Origin: an uncultured Lachnospiraceae bacterium
GTDB lineage: Bacteria; Bacillota; Clostridia; Lachnospirales; Lachnospiraceae
DNA length: 64,000 nucleotides
NCBI GenBank assembly: GCA_947626475.1
Contig: CANQSK010000001.1
Span: forward strand, 1-64,000
Direction: 5' to 3'
The position numbers and the translations under genes were made by a program. Positions 8,906-17,398 of the stretch are shown here, piece after piece. How positions within the stretch are numbered: the first letter of the stretch is position 1; each line of letters opens with the position of its first letter. The notes beneath the pieces were generated by a model, which was not told the DNA's origin, made no database searches, and saw only the letters and a list, made by a program, of their open reading frames with translations.

Positions 8906-8934
8906 AAAGAGCCTGACCGTCAGGCTCTTTTTTA
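8906..8934 (+). terminator. Rho-independent terminator
   Basis: A perfect 11-bp stem, AAAGAGCCTGA/TCAGGCTCTTT, with a CCG loop and trailing T run. It ends the P-loop gene transcript. Confidence 0.92.
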
Positions 8935-8936
8935 AC

Positions 8937-8965
8937 TTGAACTTTTCAGGGAATGCCCTTATAAT
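8937..8965 (+). promoter_or_regulatory. Sigma-70-type promoter (TTGAAC-17-TATAAT)
   Basis: TTGAAC at 8937-8942 and TATAAT at 8960-8965 with 17-base spacing, immediately after the terminator. It should drive the HlyD-like gene, yggS and sepF. Confidence 0.75.
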
Positions 8966-8994
8966 ACTAGAGGGGAAGGGAGGCATATACCCTG

Positions 8995-10395
8995 ATGGCC
9001 AAAAAGAAAAAAAAGATCATCCGGTATCCCCGCTTTTTCCGGATCAACATCGGAATGCTGATTTTCGCGATGATCTTCGTATACATGGCTTTTTACATTT
9101 ACCAGTACGTAACCAGGCAGAAGGTACAGCCCTATGAGGTGACAGAGGGTTCTATTGTAAATGACAAGAATTTCACCGGCATCGCCTTAAGGCAGGAGAC
9201 CACGGAGTACGCGGCCCAGAGCGGATATATCAACTACTATATCCGGGAGGGCCGGAGAGCTGCCTCCGGTTCCACCATTTATTCCATGGACGAGACGGGA
9301 GAGTTCTCCAGGATCCTGGAGGAAAACGCCCAGTCTCAGCGGCTTCTGACCGATGAGGATCTGCTCAGCGTAAAGAAAGAGCTGTCGGCCTTCAGCACAG
9401 GATATTCGGACGAGGATTTCAGTCAGGTATATGACACCAAGTATTCTCTGGATTCCATGGTTATGGAGTATGCCAATTTCAATTCTCTGTCCAACCAGGA
9501 ACAGCTGGCGTCCCAGATGAACAGCGGCCTGGTTCAGGTCAGTACGCCGGTCAGCGGCGTTATTTCCTACTCCGTTGACGGATTTGAGGACCTGGACGAG
9601 ACGCAGATATCCGAGACCGTTTTTGACCGGAGCCAGTATTCCCGCGCCATCACAAGAGCCGGGGACCTGGTGGAGCAGGGAGCGCCGGTGTACAAGGTCA
9701 TTACCGACGACAACTGGTCTCTGATCTTCCCCTTGTCAGAGCAGGACGTGACGGACTTTGCCGATGAGACAAGCCTGAAGGTTCAGTTCACAAGCCACAG
9801 CCTGACTACGGACGGCGCCTTTTCCATCATCACCGGTACGGACGGAAAGCCCTACGGAAAGCTGGATTTCACAAAATACATGGTTCAGTTCATTTCCGAC
9901 CGTTACATCAGCTTCCGGGTAATGATGCAGGTGGCGGAGGGTCTGAAGATTCCGGTCAGCTCGGTCACGGAGAAAAACTTTTATCTGGTGCCTGTGGATT
10001 ACCTGACCACCGGCGGAGACAGCGACCAGGAGGGCTTCAACAAGGAGGTTTACTCTGAGGCCGGCACCTCCGCTGTGTTCGTTCCCACCACCATTTACTA
10101 TATGACGGAGGAATACTACTACATAGATACTGGCGACGACCAGGAGATTCACGCCGGGGATTATCTGGTAAAACCCGCCTCCTCAGACCGGTACCAGGTA
10201 GGACCTACCGCGTCTCTTCAGGGCGTTTACAATATCAACAGAGGCTACTCTGTGTTTAAGCAGATTGAGATACTTGCTCAGAATGATGAATTTTACACGG
10301 TTCAGAAGGGAACCAGCTATGGTCTTAATGTCTATGACCATATTGTATTGAATGCCTCCTCCGTTGAACGGGAGGGCGAACTGATCTATCAGTAG
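8995..10395 (+). CDS. HlyD-like membrane-fusion/adaptor protein
   Basis: The product has a lysine-rich cytoplasmic tip (AKKKKKI), one membrane segment at about residues 20-45, and a long extracytoplasmic part. A lipoyl/barrel-sandwich-like stretch (STPVSGVISYSVDGFEDL) suggests an HlyD-type adaptor fold. No ABC ATPase or permease partner is nearby. The following genes are yggS and sepF, so it sits in a division-gene neighbourhood like ylm clusters. I recognise the general family only; a transport role is not shown by the context. Confidence 0.7.
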   Translation: MAKKKKKIIRYPRFFRINIGMLIFAMIFVYMAFYIYQYVTRQKVQPYEVTEGSIVNDKNFTGIALRQETTEYAAQSGYINYYIREGRRAASGSTIYSMDETGEFSRILEENAQSQRLLTDEDLLSVKKELSAFSTGYSDEDFSQVYDTKYSLDSMVMEYANFNSLSNQEQLASQMNSGLVQVSTPVSGVISYSVDGFEDLDETQISETVFDRSQYSRAITRAGDLVEQGAPVYKVITDDNWSLIFPLSEQDVTDFADETSLKVQFTSHSLTTDGAFSIITGTDGKPYGKLDFTKYMVQFISDRYISFRVMMQVAEGLKIPVSSVTEKNFYLVPVDYLTTGGDSDQEGFNKEVYSEAGTSAVFVPTTIYYMTEEYYYIDTGDDQEIHAGDYLVKPASSDRYQVGPTASLQGVYNINRGYSVFKQIEILAQNDEFYTVQKGTSYGLNVYDHIVLNASSVEREGELIYQ

Positions 10396-10412
10396 AAAGG
10401 AGCCTGTTATTT

Positions 10413-11096
10413 ATGGTAACAGAACAGTTATACCGGATTCAGGAAAGGATCGCCGAAGCCTGCTCAAGAGCCGGGCGCTCCCCCTCGGAGGTGACGCTGA
10501 TCGCCGTCAGCAAGACCAAGCCGATCCCCATGCTTTCCGAGGCCTATGAAGCCGGGGCCAGGGATTTCGGCGAGAACAAGGTGCAGGAGATACTGAAAAA
10601 GCAGCCTCAGCTTCCGGAGGATATCCGCTGGCACATGATCGGCCATCTTCAGACCAACAAGGTTCGCCAGATCGTGGGAAAGGCCTGTCTGATCCATTCG
10701 GTAGACTCTGTGAAGCTGGCGGAAGAGATTGATAAGGAGTCCGCCAGACAGGGGATCGTCACCCCGATCCTTCTGGAAGTGAACGTGGCGGAAGAGGAGA
10801 GCAAGTTCGGTTTCCGCCTGGAAGAGACGGAAGCTGCCATCGATGAAATGTCGTCCCTGTCCCATATTTTGGTGCGCGGGCTTATGACAATAGCACCTTT
10901 TGTGGAGGACCCGGAGGAAAACAGGCAATTTTTTAGAAAATTACATCAATTTTATGTTGACATGCAAAGCAAAAAAGCTGATAATGTTAGTATGAGTGTT
11001 CTTTCCATGGGAATGACCGGAGACTTTGAGGTAGCAGTTGAGGAAGGCGCAACCATGGTCAGAGTAGGCACCGGTATCTTTGGTGCAAGAGAATAA
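10413..11096 (+). CDS. YggS/YlmE family PLP homeostasis protein
   Basis: A single-domain alanine-racemase-fold protein that binds pyridoxal 5'-phosphate and controls PLP and amino-acid pools. The PLP-lysine motif is VTLIAVSKTKPI, and GARDFGENKVQE, WHMIGHLQTNK and LSMGMTGDFEVAV are family signatures. Length 227 aa is typical. It lies directly before sepF, the ylmE-ylmF arrangement of Firmicutes. It starts 17 bases after the HlyD-like gene with AAAGGAG as RBS. Confidence 0.94.
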   Translation: MVTEQLYRIQERIAEACSRAGRSPSEVTLIAVSKTKPIPMLSEAYEAGARDFGENKVQEILKKQPQLPEDIRWHMIGHLQTNKVRQIVGKACLIHSVDSVKLAEEIDKESARQGIVTPILLEVNVAEEESKFGFRLEETEAAIDEMSSLSHILVRGLMTIAPFVEDPEENRQFFRKLHQFYVDMQSKKADNVSMSVLSMGMTGDFEVAVEEGATMVRVGTGIFGARE

Positions 11097-11111
11097 AGGG
11101 AGAATGGATTT

Positions 11112-11639
11112 ATGAGCCTGCTTGGTAAATTTGTAGACAGCATTCGTTTAAGCGAGAATGAGGATGACGATTATTTCTTAGATGATGACTACGAAGATGA
11201 GAAGCCTGCCAGAAAGGGGATTTTCGGCGGCAAGAAAGAGGACGACTACTACGATGACGAGGCCGAGGAAGAGCCGCCCCAGCAGAAGCCGAGATTCATA
11301 GGAGGCGGCCGGTCATCCAAAGTGGTTCCCATGAACAACAAGAGAAACATGGAAGTTTCCATGATCAAGCCTACTTCCATGGATGATTCCAAGGAGATCT
11401 GCGATTACCTGCTTGCCGGCAAATCCGTGGTCCTGAACATGGAGGGCCTGCACACGGAGATCGCCCAGAGGATCATCGACTTTACTTCCGGGGCCACTTA
11501 TTCCATGAATGGAAATCTGCAGAAGATATCCAATTATATCTTTATCGCCACTCCGGAATCCGTAGAACTGTCCGGTGATTTCCAGGACCTGCTGGGGAGC
11601 GGAAGTATGGATATCTCAGGCCTGAATCTCAGGATCTGA
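11112..11639 (+). CDS. sepF: Cell division protein SepF
   Basis: SepF anchors and bundles FtsZ at the membrane during septation. The N-terminus (MSLLGKFVDSIRL) can form the membrane-binding amphipathic helix. It is followed by an acidic disordered linker (EDDDYFLDDDYEDE) and a C-terminal SepF core with DYLLAGKSVVLNMEGL and AQRIIDFTSGATYSMNG. It follows yggS by 15 bases. Length 175 aa is usual. Confidence 0.95.
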   Translation: MSLLGKFVDSIRLSENEDDDYFLDDDYEDEKPARKGIFGGKKEDDYYDDEAEEEPPQQKPRFIGGGRSSKVVPMNNKRNMEVSMIKPTSMDDSKEICDYLLAGKSVVLNMEGLHTEIAQRIIDFTSGATYSMNGNLQKISNYIFIATPESVELSGDFQDLLGSGSMDISGLNLRI

Positions 11640-11670
11640 GCGGTTTTGATCAGATTAATACGATTTCATG

Positions 11671-11726
11671 AAAGCAGATACTGCTGCGGGACGGCTGTAG
11701 CCGGCTGGGTGAAGTGTCTGCTTTTT
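11671..11726 (+). terminator. Probable terminator after sepF
   Basis: AAGCAGATAC pairs with GTGTCTGCTT (10 bp with one G-U pair). The enclosed region has a smaller GGCTGTAGCC hairpin, and a T5 run follows. The long loop leaves room for a regulatory RNA role, but a terminator is the simplest reading. Confidence 0.6.
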
Positions 11727-11747
11727 GACTGTTAGGAGGATAAGTTT

Positions 11748-12836
11748 ATGGGCCGGCGACTGACGGTGCATCGGGAAGAGCGCCCCATCTATGACATTGT
11801 GCTGTCCGCGTCCTTTGACGGGCTGGCGGAGGAGACAGAGCGGCTGAACGTAAAGGAAAGGAAGATCTGTATCGTGACGGACTCTACCGTCGCGGACCTG
11901 TACTTAAAGCCTGTGAAGGAGATTCTCAGCGGCTGCTGCCGAAGGGTGACGGAATTTGTGTTTCCGGCGGGAGAGGAGCACAAGAATCTGGATACGGTCC
12001 GGAAGCTGTACGAGAGCCTGATCCTGGAGCATTTTGACCGCAGCGACCTGCTGGTGGCCTTAGGCGGCGGAGTGACAGGAGATCTGTGCGGCTACGGCGC
12101 CGCCACCTACCTGAGAGGCATTTCCTTTATCCAGATACCGACCACGCTGCTGTCCCAGGTGGACAGCTCCATCGGGGGAAAGACCGGCGTGGATTTTGAC
12201 TCCTACAAAAATATGGTCGGAGCCTTTCATATGCCGCGTCTGGTGTACACCAACGTGAGCACCCTTCTGACTCTGCCTGACGAACAGTTCAGCTCCGGCA
12301 TGGGAGAGATCGTCAAGCACGGCCTGATAAAGGATAAGGCGTACTATCAGTGGCTTTCGGAGAACAGCAGCTCCATCTGGGACCGGGATCCGGACGTCTG
12401 TCTTCAGATGATCCTGAGAAGCGACCAGATCAAAAAGGACGTGGTGGAGAAGGACCCCATGGAGAAGGGGGAGAGAGCCCTCTTAAACTTCGGCCACACC
12501 CTGGGGCACGCCATAGAAAAGCTGATGAATTTTCAGATGTTTCACGGTCACTGCGTAGGCCTGGGAGTTCTGGCCGCCGCCGCCATATCCAGGCAGAGAG
12601 GATATATTCTGCCGGAGGAAACGGATCAGATCGAGGCCGTTTTGGAAGCCTTTCATATGCCGGTCCGGCTTGCCTCCCTGGACGTGGAAGCCGTCTTAAA
12701 CGCCACCAAAAACGACAAGAAAATGGACGGGGACAAGATCAAATTTATCCTGCTTAAGGAGATAGGCAGCGCCTATATTGAGCGGAACGTGACGCGGGAA
12801 GAGATGAGGGACGGTCTTAAGGCCATTCTCATGTGA
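11748..12836 (+). CDS. aroB: 3-dehydroquinate synthase
   Basis: AroB converts DAHP to 3-dehydroquinate in the shikimate pathway, using NAD and a metal. The NAD-binding LVALGGGVTGDLCGYGAATY and the substrate loop VDSSIGGKTGVDF are visible. Metal-ligand regions GEIVKHGLI and NFGHTLGHAIE are present. The 362-residue length is normal. An AGGAGGA RBS precedes the ATG, and lspA follows 30 bases downstream. Confidence 0.96.
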   Translation: MGRRLTVHREERPIYDIVLSASFDGLAEETERLNVKERKICIVTDSTVADLYLKPVKEILSGCCRRVTEFVFPAGEEHKNLDTVRKLYESLILEHFDRSDLLVALGGGVTGDLCGYGAATYLRGISFIQIPTTLLSQVDSSIGGKTGVDFDSYKNMVGAFHMPRLVYTNVSTLLTLPDEQFSSGMGEIVKHGLIKDKAYYQWLSENSSSIWDRDPDVCLQMILRSDQIKKDVVEKDPMEKGERALLNFGHTLGHAIEKLMNFQMFHGHCVGLGVLAAAAISRQRGYILPEETDQIEAVLEAFHMPVRLASLDVEAVLNATKNDKKMDGDKIKFILLKEIGSAYIERNVTREEMRDGLKAILM

Positions 12837-12866
12837 CAACTGGAATTGTAAGGAGAAGACTGAAAT

Positions 12867-13385
12867 ATGACGCAAAAAATCAGGCGTATGGCAGTATCGG
12901 CACTAATATTCGGTCTGCTGACCTATCTTGATCAGTGGAGCAAACAGCTGGCCGTGGAAAAACTGATGGGACGGGAGCCCTTCGTCATCTGGGACCGGGT
13001 GTTTGAGCTTCTGTATTCGGAAAACAGAGGCGCCGCCTTCGGTATGATGCAGGGGGGAAGACCGTTCTTTGTGGCGGTAGCCGTCATCGTATTCTGCGCT
13101 GTGATCTACGTGCTGTGGAGGCTTCCTCAGTCTTCCAGACATATCCCTATGGCCCTCTGCGGAATCGCCATCGCGGCAGGCGCCGCCGGCAATCTGATCG
13201 ACCGGCTTGCCAACGGCTATGTGGTGGATTTCTTTTATTTTAAGCTGATCGATTTTCCGATCTTTAATGTGGCCGACTGTTATGTGACAGTTTCCACCGC
13301 CGTATTGTGCCTGCTGATGATATCCGGTTTTTACCGGGACGAGGATCTGGAGTTTCTGCGGCCGGGCGGGAGGGATTCTCAGTGA
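12867..13385 (+). CDS. lspA: Lipoprotein signal peptidase (signal peptidase II)
   Basis: LspA is an aspartic protease in the membrane that removes signal peptides from prolipoproteins. Four membrane segments are predicted. The two catalytic aspartates lie in GNLIDRLANGYVVDF and FPIFNVADCYV. The gene stop overlaps the rluD start as GTGA, showing translational coupling. Length 172 aa is usual. Likely substrates in this window include the DacA-like protein, the sugar-binding lipoprotein and the DUF1311 lipoprotein. Confidence 0.95.
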   Translation: MTQKIRRMAVSALIFGLLTYLDQWSKQLAVEKLMGREPFVIWDRVFELLYSENRGAAFGMMQGGRPFFVAVAVIVFCAVIYVLWRLPQSSRHIPMALCGIAIAAGAAGNLIDRLANGYVVDFFYFKLIDFPIFNVADCYVTVSTAVLCLLMISGFYRDEDLEFLRPGGRDSQ

Positions 13386-14299
13386 GACAGCAGTTTCAGC
13401 CGGATCCCCTCCAGGCGGGAACAAGGATCGACCAGTATCTTTCCCAGGTCTGCGGCGGACTGTCCAGATCATATCTTCAGAAGCTGTTAAAATCCGGACA
13501 GGTCCTCGTCAACGGCGCTCCGGTGAAGGCCAATTACAAGCTGGCCGGGGACGAGCAGATTGAACTGGAGATTCCCCAGGCCCAGGAGCCGGAGATAGCA
13601 GCCCGGAAAATGGATCTGGATATTCTGTATGAGGATGAGGATATTCTCATTGTAAATAAGCCTAAGGGAATGGTGGTTCACCCGGCTGCCGGTCACTTTG
13701 ACGACACGCTGGTAAACGGGCTGATGGAGCACTGCCGGGGGCAACTGTCCGGAATCAACGGCGTGATGCGGCCCGGAATCGTTCACCGGATAGACCGGGA
13801 CACAACGGGGATCCTGGTCGTATGCAAGAATGACCTGGCTCACAATTCCATTGCGGAACAGCTGAAGGTACATTCCGTCACCAGAGTGTACCAGGCGGTT
13901 GTGTGGGGCGTCATTAAGGAAGACGACGGGACGGTGGACGCACCCATTGGCAGGCATCCTGTGGACAGGAAGAAGATGAGCGTCAATTACCAGCATGGGA
14001 GAGAGGCCATTACACATTATCACGTGCTGGAACGTTTTTCCGGCTATACCTACATCGAATGCCGCCTGGAAACGGGAAGGACTCACCAGATCCGGGTTCA
14101 CATGGCGTCCATCCATCATCCGCTTCTTGGAGATACCGTGTATGGCCCGGGGCGGGATCCCTTTCATCTGGAGGGACAGGCCCTCCATGCGGGAGTTCTG
14201 GGACTGATTCATCCGAGAACGGGAAAGTATATGGAATTTGAGGCGCCGCTTCCGGATTATTTCAGACAACTTTTGGACAAACTTAAAAAAATGAAATAA
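13382..14299 (+). CDS. RluD-family 23S rRNA pseudouridine synthase
   Basis: An RluA/RluD-family enzyme that isomerises uridines in RNA. An N-terminal S4 RNA-binding domain (IDQYLSQVCGGLSRSYLQKL) is followed by the catalytic domain. The active-site motif is GIVHRIDRDTTGILVVCKN, with the catalytic Asp. The GTG start at 13382 overlaps the lspA stop by 4 bases and has a GGGAGGG RBS. The longer track ORF start inside lspA is rejected. The exact target base is not deducible. Confidence 0.92.
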   Translation: MRQQFQPDPLQAGTRIDQYLSQVCGGLSRSYLQKLLKSGQVLVNGAPVKANYKLAGDEQIELEIPQAQEPEIAARKMDLDILYEDEDILIVNKPKGMVVHPAAGHFDDTLVNGLMEHCRGQLSGINGVMRPGIVHRIDRDTTGILVVCKNDLAHNSIAEQLKVHSVTRVYQAVVWGVIKEDDGTVDAPIGRHPVDRKKMSVNYQHGREAITHYHVLERFSGYTYIECRLETGRTHQIRVHMASIHHPLLGDTVYGPGRDPFHLEGQALHAGVLGLIHPRTGKYMEFEAPLPDYFRQLLDKLKKMK

Positions 14300-14328
14300 T
14301 TATACTATGCTTTTTGCGCGGATTGGTG

Positions 14329-14334
14329 TATAAT
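14329..14334 (+). promoter_or_regulatory. Probable -10 element (TATAAT)
   Basis: A perfect TATAAT lies 53 bases before the cytidylate-kinase-like start. The sequence at the -35 spacing (TATGCT) is weak, so promoter strength is unclear. Confidence 0.45.
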
Positions 14335-14387
14335 AGAATTATAATCCGATTAGATAATGTTTCTACTGTGAGAAAGGAGAAGAATTT

Positions 14388-15023
14388 ATGGGAGATCATC
14401 TTGTTTATACAATAGGCAGACAGTGTGGCAGTATGGGGCGAATTATCGGTCAAAAGCTGGCTGAGGATATAGGGGTGAAATGCTACGACAACGAGCTGCT
14501 GACAGAGGCGGCGAAGAACAGCGGCCTGTGCGAGGAACTGTTCCAGACCCATGACGAGAAGCCGACCAACAGCTTTCTGTATTCTCTTGTGATGGATACC
14601 TATTCTCTGGGATATAACACGTCGGCATACATGGATATGCCCATCAACCACAAGATCTTTCTGGCGCAGTTCGATACGATCAAGAAGCTGGCTTCCGAGG
14701 AATCCTGCGTCATCATCGGACGCTGCGCGGATTACGCTCTGGCGGACTATCCCAACACGGTCACGGTCTTTATCACCGGAAACGAGGATCAGCGGATCAA
14801 GCATCTGATGGAGGTCCACCATGTGAACGCGGACAAGGCGCGGGATATTATGATAAAGACGGACAAAAAACGCTCCAGCTATTACAATTATTATTCCAGC
14901 AAGAAATGGGGCGATGCCAAAGGATACGACCTGTGCCTGAACAGCAGCCTTACAGGTGTTGACGGCGCCGTCTACCTGATCAGAGAATTTGCGAAAGTGA
15001 AGGCGGAACACGCAAAACTGTAG
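14388..15023 (+). CDS. Cytidylate kinase-like family protein
   Basis: The 211-residue cytosolic protein has the N-terminal pattern YTIGRQCGSMGRIIGQKLAE of the cytidylate-kinase-like family and a second family stretch CVIIGRCADYAL. The nucleotide loop is not a classical GxxGxGKS, so the catalytic activity is uncertain. Family members are common in Clostridia and usually uncharacterised. It is monocistronic, with a TATAAT element at 14329-14334 upstream and a strong terminator downstream. It is not the housekeeping cmk. Confidence 0.82.
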   Translation: MGDHLVYTIGRQCGSMGRIIGQKLAEDIGVKCYDNELLTEAAKNSGLCEELFQTHDEKPTNSFLYSLVMDTYSLGYNTSAYMDMPINHKIFLAQFDTIKKLASEESCVIIGRCADYALADYPNTVTVFITGNEDQRIKHLMEVHHVNADKARDIMIKTDKKRSSYYNYYSSKKWGDAKGYDLCLNSSLTGVDGAVYLIREFAKVKAEHAKL

Positions 15024-15061
15024 CGAATGGAACAGGACAGAAGGATACTGATTTTCAACCG

Positions 15062-15102
15062 ACTCCCGATTGCCGCCTCCGGCGGCAGCCGGGAGTTTTT
15101 TT
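15062..15102 (+). terminator. Rho-independent terminator
   Basis: A two-part stem, ACTCCCG/CGGGAGT enclosing TGCCGCC/GGCGGCA with a TCC loop, is followed by T7. It separates the kinase-like gene from the NlpC/P60 gene. Confidence 0.93.
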
Positions 15103-15197
15103 AAGAAGTTGTTAAGCTTTTTTTTCTATATTTTTACAAAAAGATATGGTATATTTTAATCATTGAGTGAATTTAAGGATTGGAATGCGGAATCGGA

Positions 15198-17270
15198 ATG
15201 CATAGAAAAATAAACTGGAAACAAACAAAAAACATAAAGGCTCTTGAAATTGGGATTCTGGTAACCGCCGGAATCTTTTGCTGTTGGCTGGGAGCGGAAT
15301 GCGGCAATCCATGGCCGTGGTATCAGATGGCGCAGGTAGTTTCGGCCGATGCGCGGGAATCCGGCAGCCCGGAAGAACTGGATGATTCCTATATGAGGGC
15401 AGGAGCAAAAAAACGGGATACGCAGGATTCCGGAGACATCTCCGCCGCTGACAGAGGGCCTAAACAGACTCCCGTAAGGCTGAACATGGCATTTGTTTTT
15501 CCTGAGGGAGCGGAGGATCCGTCTCAAAGCTATGCCGGTCAGGTGTTCTATAAGCTGAATCAGAAGGATATCCAGTGGATTTCACAGATATACGGCAATT
15601 CCCAGGTATCCCCGGCGGACATGGCAGCCCGGCTCGGCAGCAAAAAAGATACCGGTAATCAAACCTCCTGGACCAACGTTAACGTGACCTTTTACAACGG
15701 CGACGGTTCTCCTATCAGCGGATACTCCAATGCCAAAGAGATTCTGTCCATGGCCAGCGTTTACGCCTATTATAGGGGAATCGAGAATCAGGAAGAGTTT
15801 GACGCCTACGCGGAGAATCTGTGGAACGCCTCCCACAGCTACAGTATTTCCATAGGCGATCTGTATTACTGCGACGGCAAGTGCCTTCTGGAGGACGACG
15901 AGGAGGAGCGGGAAGCTGACGACCTCCCGGAGGAGATTTCCCTGGAAATACTTGCAGCCGAGGCAGCCGCTGAGGCCGCTCTGCCGGAAGCAGTGTCGGA
16001 AGCGCCTGACGAGGCAGAATCAGAAGAAGAGGAGACCACGCCTCTGGGTTGGGTCCCGGAGGGACCGGGAGCCGTCACCAAACCGGCTGCCAAGAAACAG
16101 GAGGCGTCTGATTCCGGCGAATCGCTGATCGCGACGGAAAAGACCGAGGAAAGAACGGCGGAAACGACGGCCGCCGCCGAGACGCTTCCGGAGACAGCGG
16201 CGGCAGCTCCGGAAAACACAGGCGAAGAGAGCGCAGGGACAACAGCGGAAACAACCGCTGAGGCCGCTGCAGAGGCCACAGATCCCACGGAGACTACACC
16301 CTGGGGCTGGGTCTCTGGAGGACCGGGAGACACCACCATAAAGACAGCGTCACCGGCCGATGCCTCACCGGCTATGGGAGGGACTTCACCTGCGGAATCT
16401 TCTCCTATAGAGACTGCGCCGTCAGAGACCGCAGCGACGGAGGCGGCGGCGGAAAGTTTTTCTGCAGATAACGCTTCCCGGGCGGAGAGCAGCACATCGG
16501 ATTCCGGCCGGAAATCCTCTGACGGAAGCGGAAAACAGGAAGCAGTCTGTCCGGGCCACATTGATCTGAATATCAAAGCGGTGATCTCCGGTCTGGGCGG
16601 TACCAATAATTTGTATGCCATCGATTCCGCAGGCAATTCCGAGGAAGGTTTTTCAGGCAATTGGTACGGATGGGCCGGAAACAGAAGAAGCTGTGTCTAC
16701 GCATTGGACCGTCAGGACTGGTATGAAAAATACGGACTGACCATATCTACCAGCATGTATGTGCGGAACCCGCTGACGGCCTCTGAAGTACAGTATTATA
16801 TGAATCTGCTTCCCGAGGGGACCAGCGACGCCAGAAGACTGCTGATTCAGCAGGCCCTTCAGAGCATCGGAGGCATTCCCTATTACTGGGGAGGCAAACC
16901 TTACGGACCGGGGTATGAAGGCAATGGTTTCGGAACGATCGTGACGCCTGATTACCGGGGGAGAACCCTTCGCGGACTGGACTGCTCCGGATGGATCTCC
17001 TGGGTCTACTGGACGGCCCTTGGCCGGGAGCTGCCTTACCAGAGTACCGGCGGACTCTGTTCCCTTGGCCGGGGAATCAGCCGCGAGGCTTTAAGGCCCG
17101 GCGACATCATTCTCCGCACCGGAAAAAATGCCCATGTATACATGTTCCTCGCCTGGGCCGGCAACGGCTCCATGTATCTGATCCACGAAACCGGCGGAAT
17201 CACCAACAATGTGACGGTCGGAATCTATAATGTGGACTGGCCCTACAACCGGGATTTGATCGGCGACTGA
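15198..17270 (+). CDS. Secreted NlpC/P60 peptidoglycan hydrolase with long Ala/Glu/Thr-rich linker
   Basis: A cell-wall endopeptidase of about 690 residues. An N-terminal membrane segment (ALEIGILVTAGIFCCWLGAE) acts as anchor or signal. The middle, about residues 230-450, is a low-complexity Ala/Glu/Thr/Ser linker. It contains two copies of a TTPxGWVxxGPG motif near residues 279 and 364. The C-terminal NlpC/P60 domain (about 550-690) has the catalytic Cys in GLDCSGWISWVYW and the His in KNAHVYMFLAW. The start is uncertain: TTG 15180 sits too close to AAGGA, while ATG 15198 has only a weak RBS. Confidence 0.85.
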   Translation: MHRKINWKQTKNIKALEIGILVTAGIFCCWLGAECGNPWPWYQMAQVVSADARESGSPEELDDSYMRAGAKKRDTQDSGDISAADRGPKQTPVRLNMAFVFPEGAEDPSQSYAGQVFYKLNQKDIQWISQIYGNSQVSPADMAARLGSKKDTGNQTSWTNVNVTFYNGDGSPISGYSNAKEILSMASVYAYYRGIENQEEFDAYAENLWNASHSYSISIGDLYYCDGKCLLEDDEEEREADDLPEEISLEILAAEAAAEAALPEAVSEAPDEAESEEEETTPLGWVPEGPGAVTKPAAKKQEASDSGESLIATEKTEERTAETTAAAETLPETAAAAPENTGEESAGTTAETTAEAAAEATDPTETTPWGWVSGGPGDTTIKTASPADASPAMGGTSPAESSPIETAPSETAATEAAAESFSADNASRAESSTSDSGRKSSDGSGKQEAVCPGHIDLNIKAVISGLGGTNNLYAIDSAGNSEEGFSGNWYGWAGNRRSCVYALDRQDWYEKYGLTISTSMYVRNPLTASEVQYYMNLLPEGTSDARRLLIQQALQSIGGIPYYWGGKPYGPGYEGNGFGTIVTPDYRGRTLRGLDCSGWISWVYWTALGRELPYQSTGGLCSLGRGISREALRPGDIILRTGKNAHVYMFLAWAGNGSMYLIHETGGITNNVTVGIYNVDWPYNRDLIGD

Positions 17271-17296
17271 TTTTGTCTGGCAGCTGAACTTGGGGA

Positions 17297-17325
17297 TTGA
17301 CTTTTACGGAAACAGGAAGTAGAAT
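17297..17325 (+). promoter_or_regulatory. Sigma-70-type promoter (TTGACT-17-TAGAAT)
   Basis: TTGACT at 17297-17302 and TAGAAT at 17320-17325 are 17 bases apart and point into the ttcA-like gene. Transcription would begin just before the inverted-repeat leader at 17340. Confidence 0.72.
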
Positions 17326-17339
17326 AGGAAGCGACAGGT

Positions 17340-17373
17340 AACTATTCGCGAAAGAATAGTTTAACGAATAGTT
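17340..17373 (+). promoter_or_regulatory. Three-armed inverted repeat in the ttcA-like leader
   Basis: AACTATTC (17340-17347) is followed by two copies of its complement, GAATAGTT (17354-17361 and 17366-17373). Only one copy can pair with the first arm at a time. The second pairing would move the hairpin toward the AAAAGGGG ribosome binding site. It could be an RNA switch or a protein-binding site; the sequence alone does not decide. Confidence 0.55.
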
Positions 17374-17398
17374 AGCGGTATAAAAAGGGGCTACTATC

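Noticed and set aside
11640-11747. Riboswitch before aroB
   Set aside because: The structure has a stem and T run that fit a terminator after sepF, and no known riboswitch consensus could be recognised.
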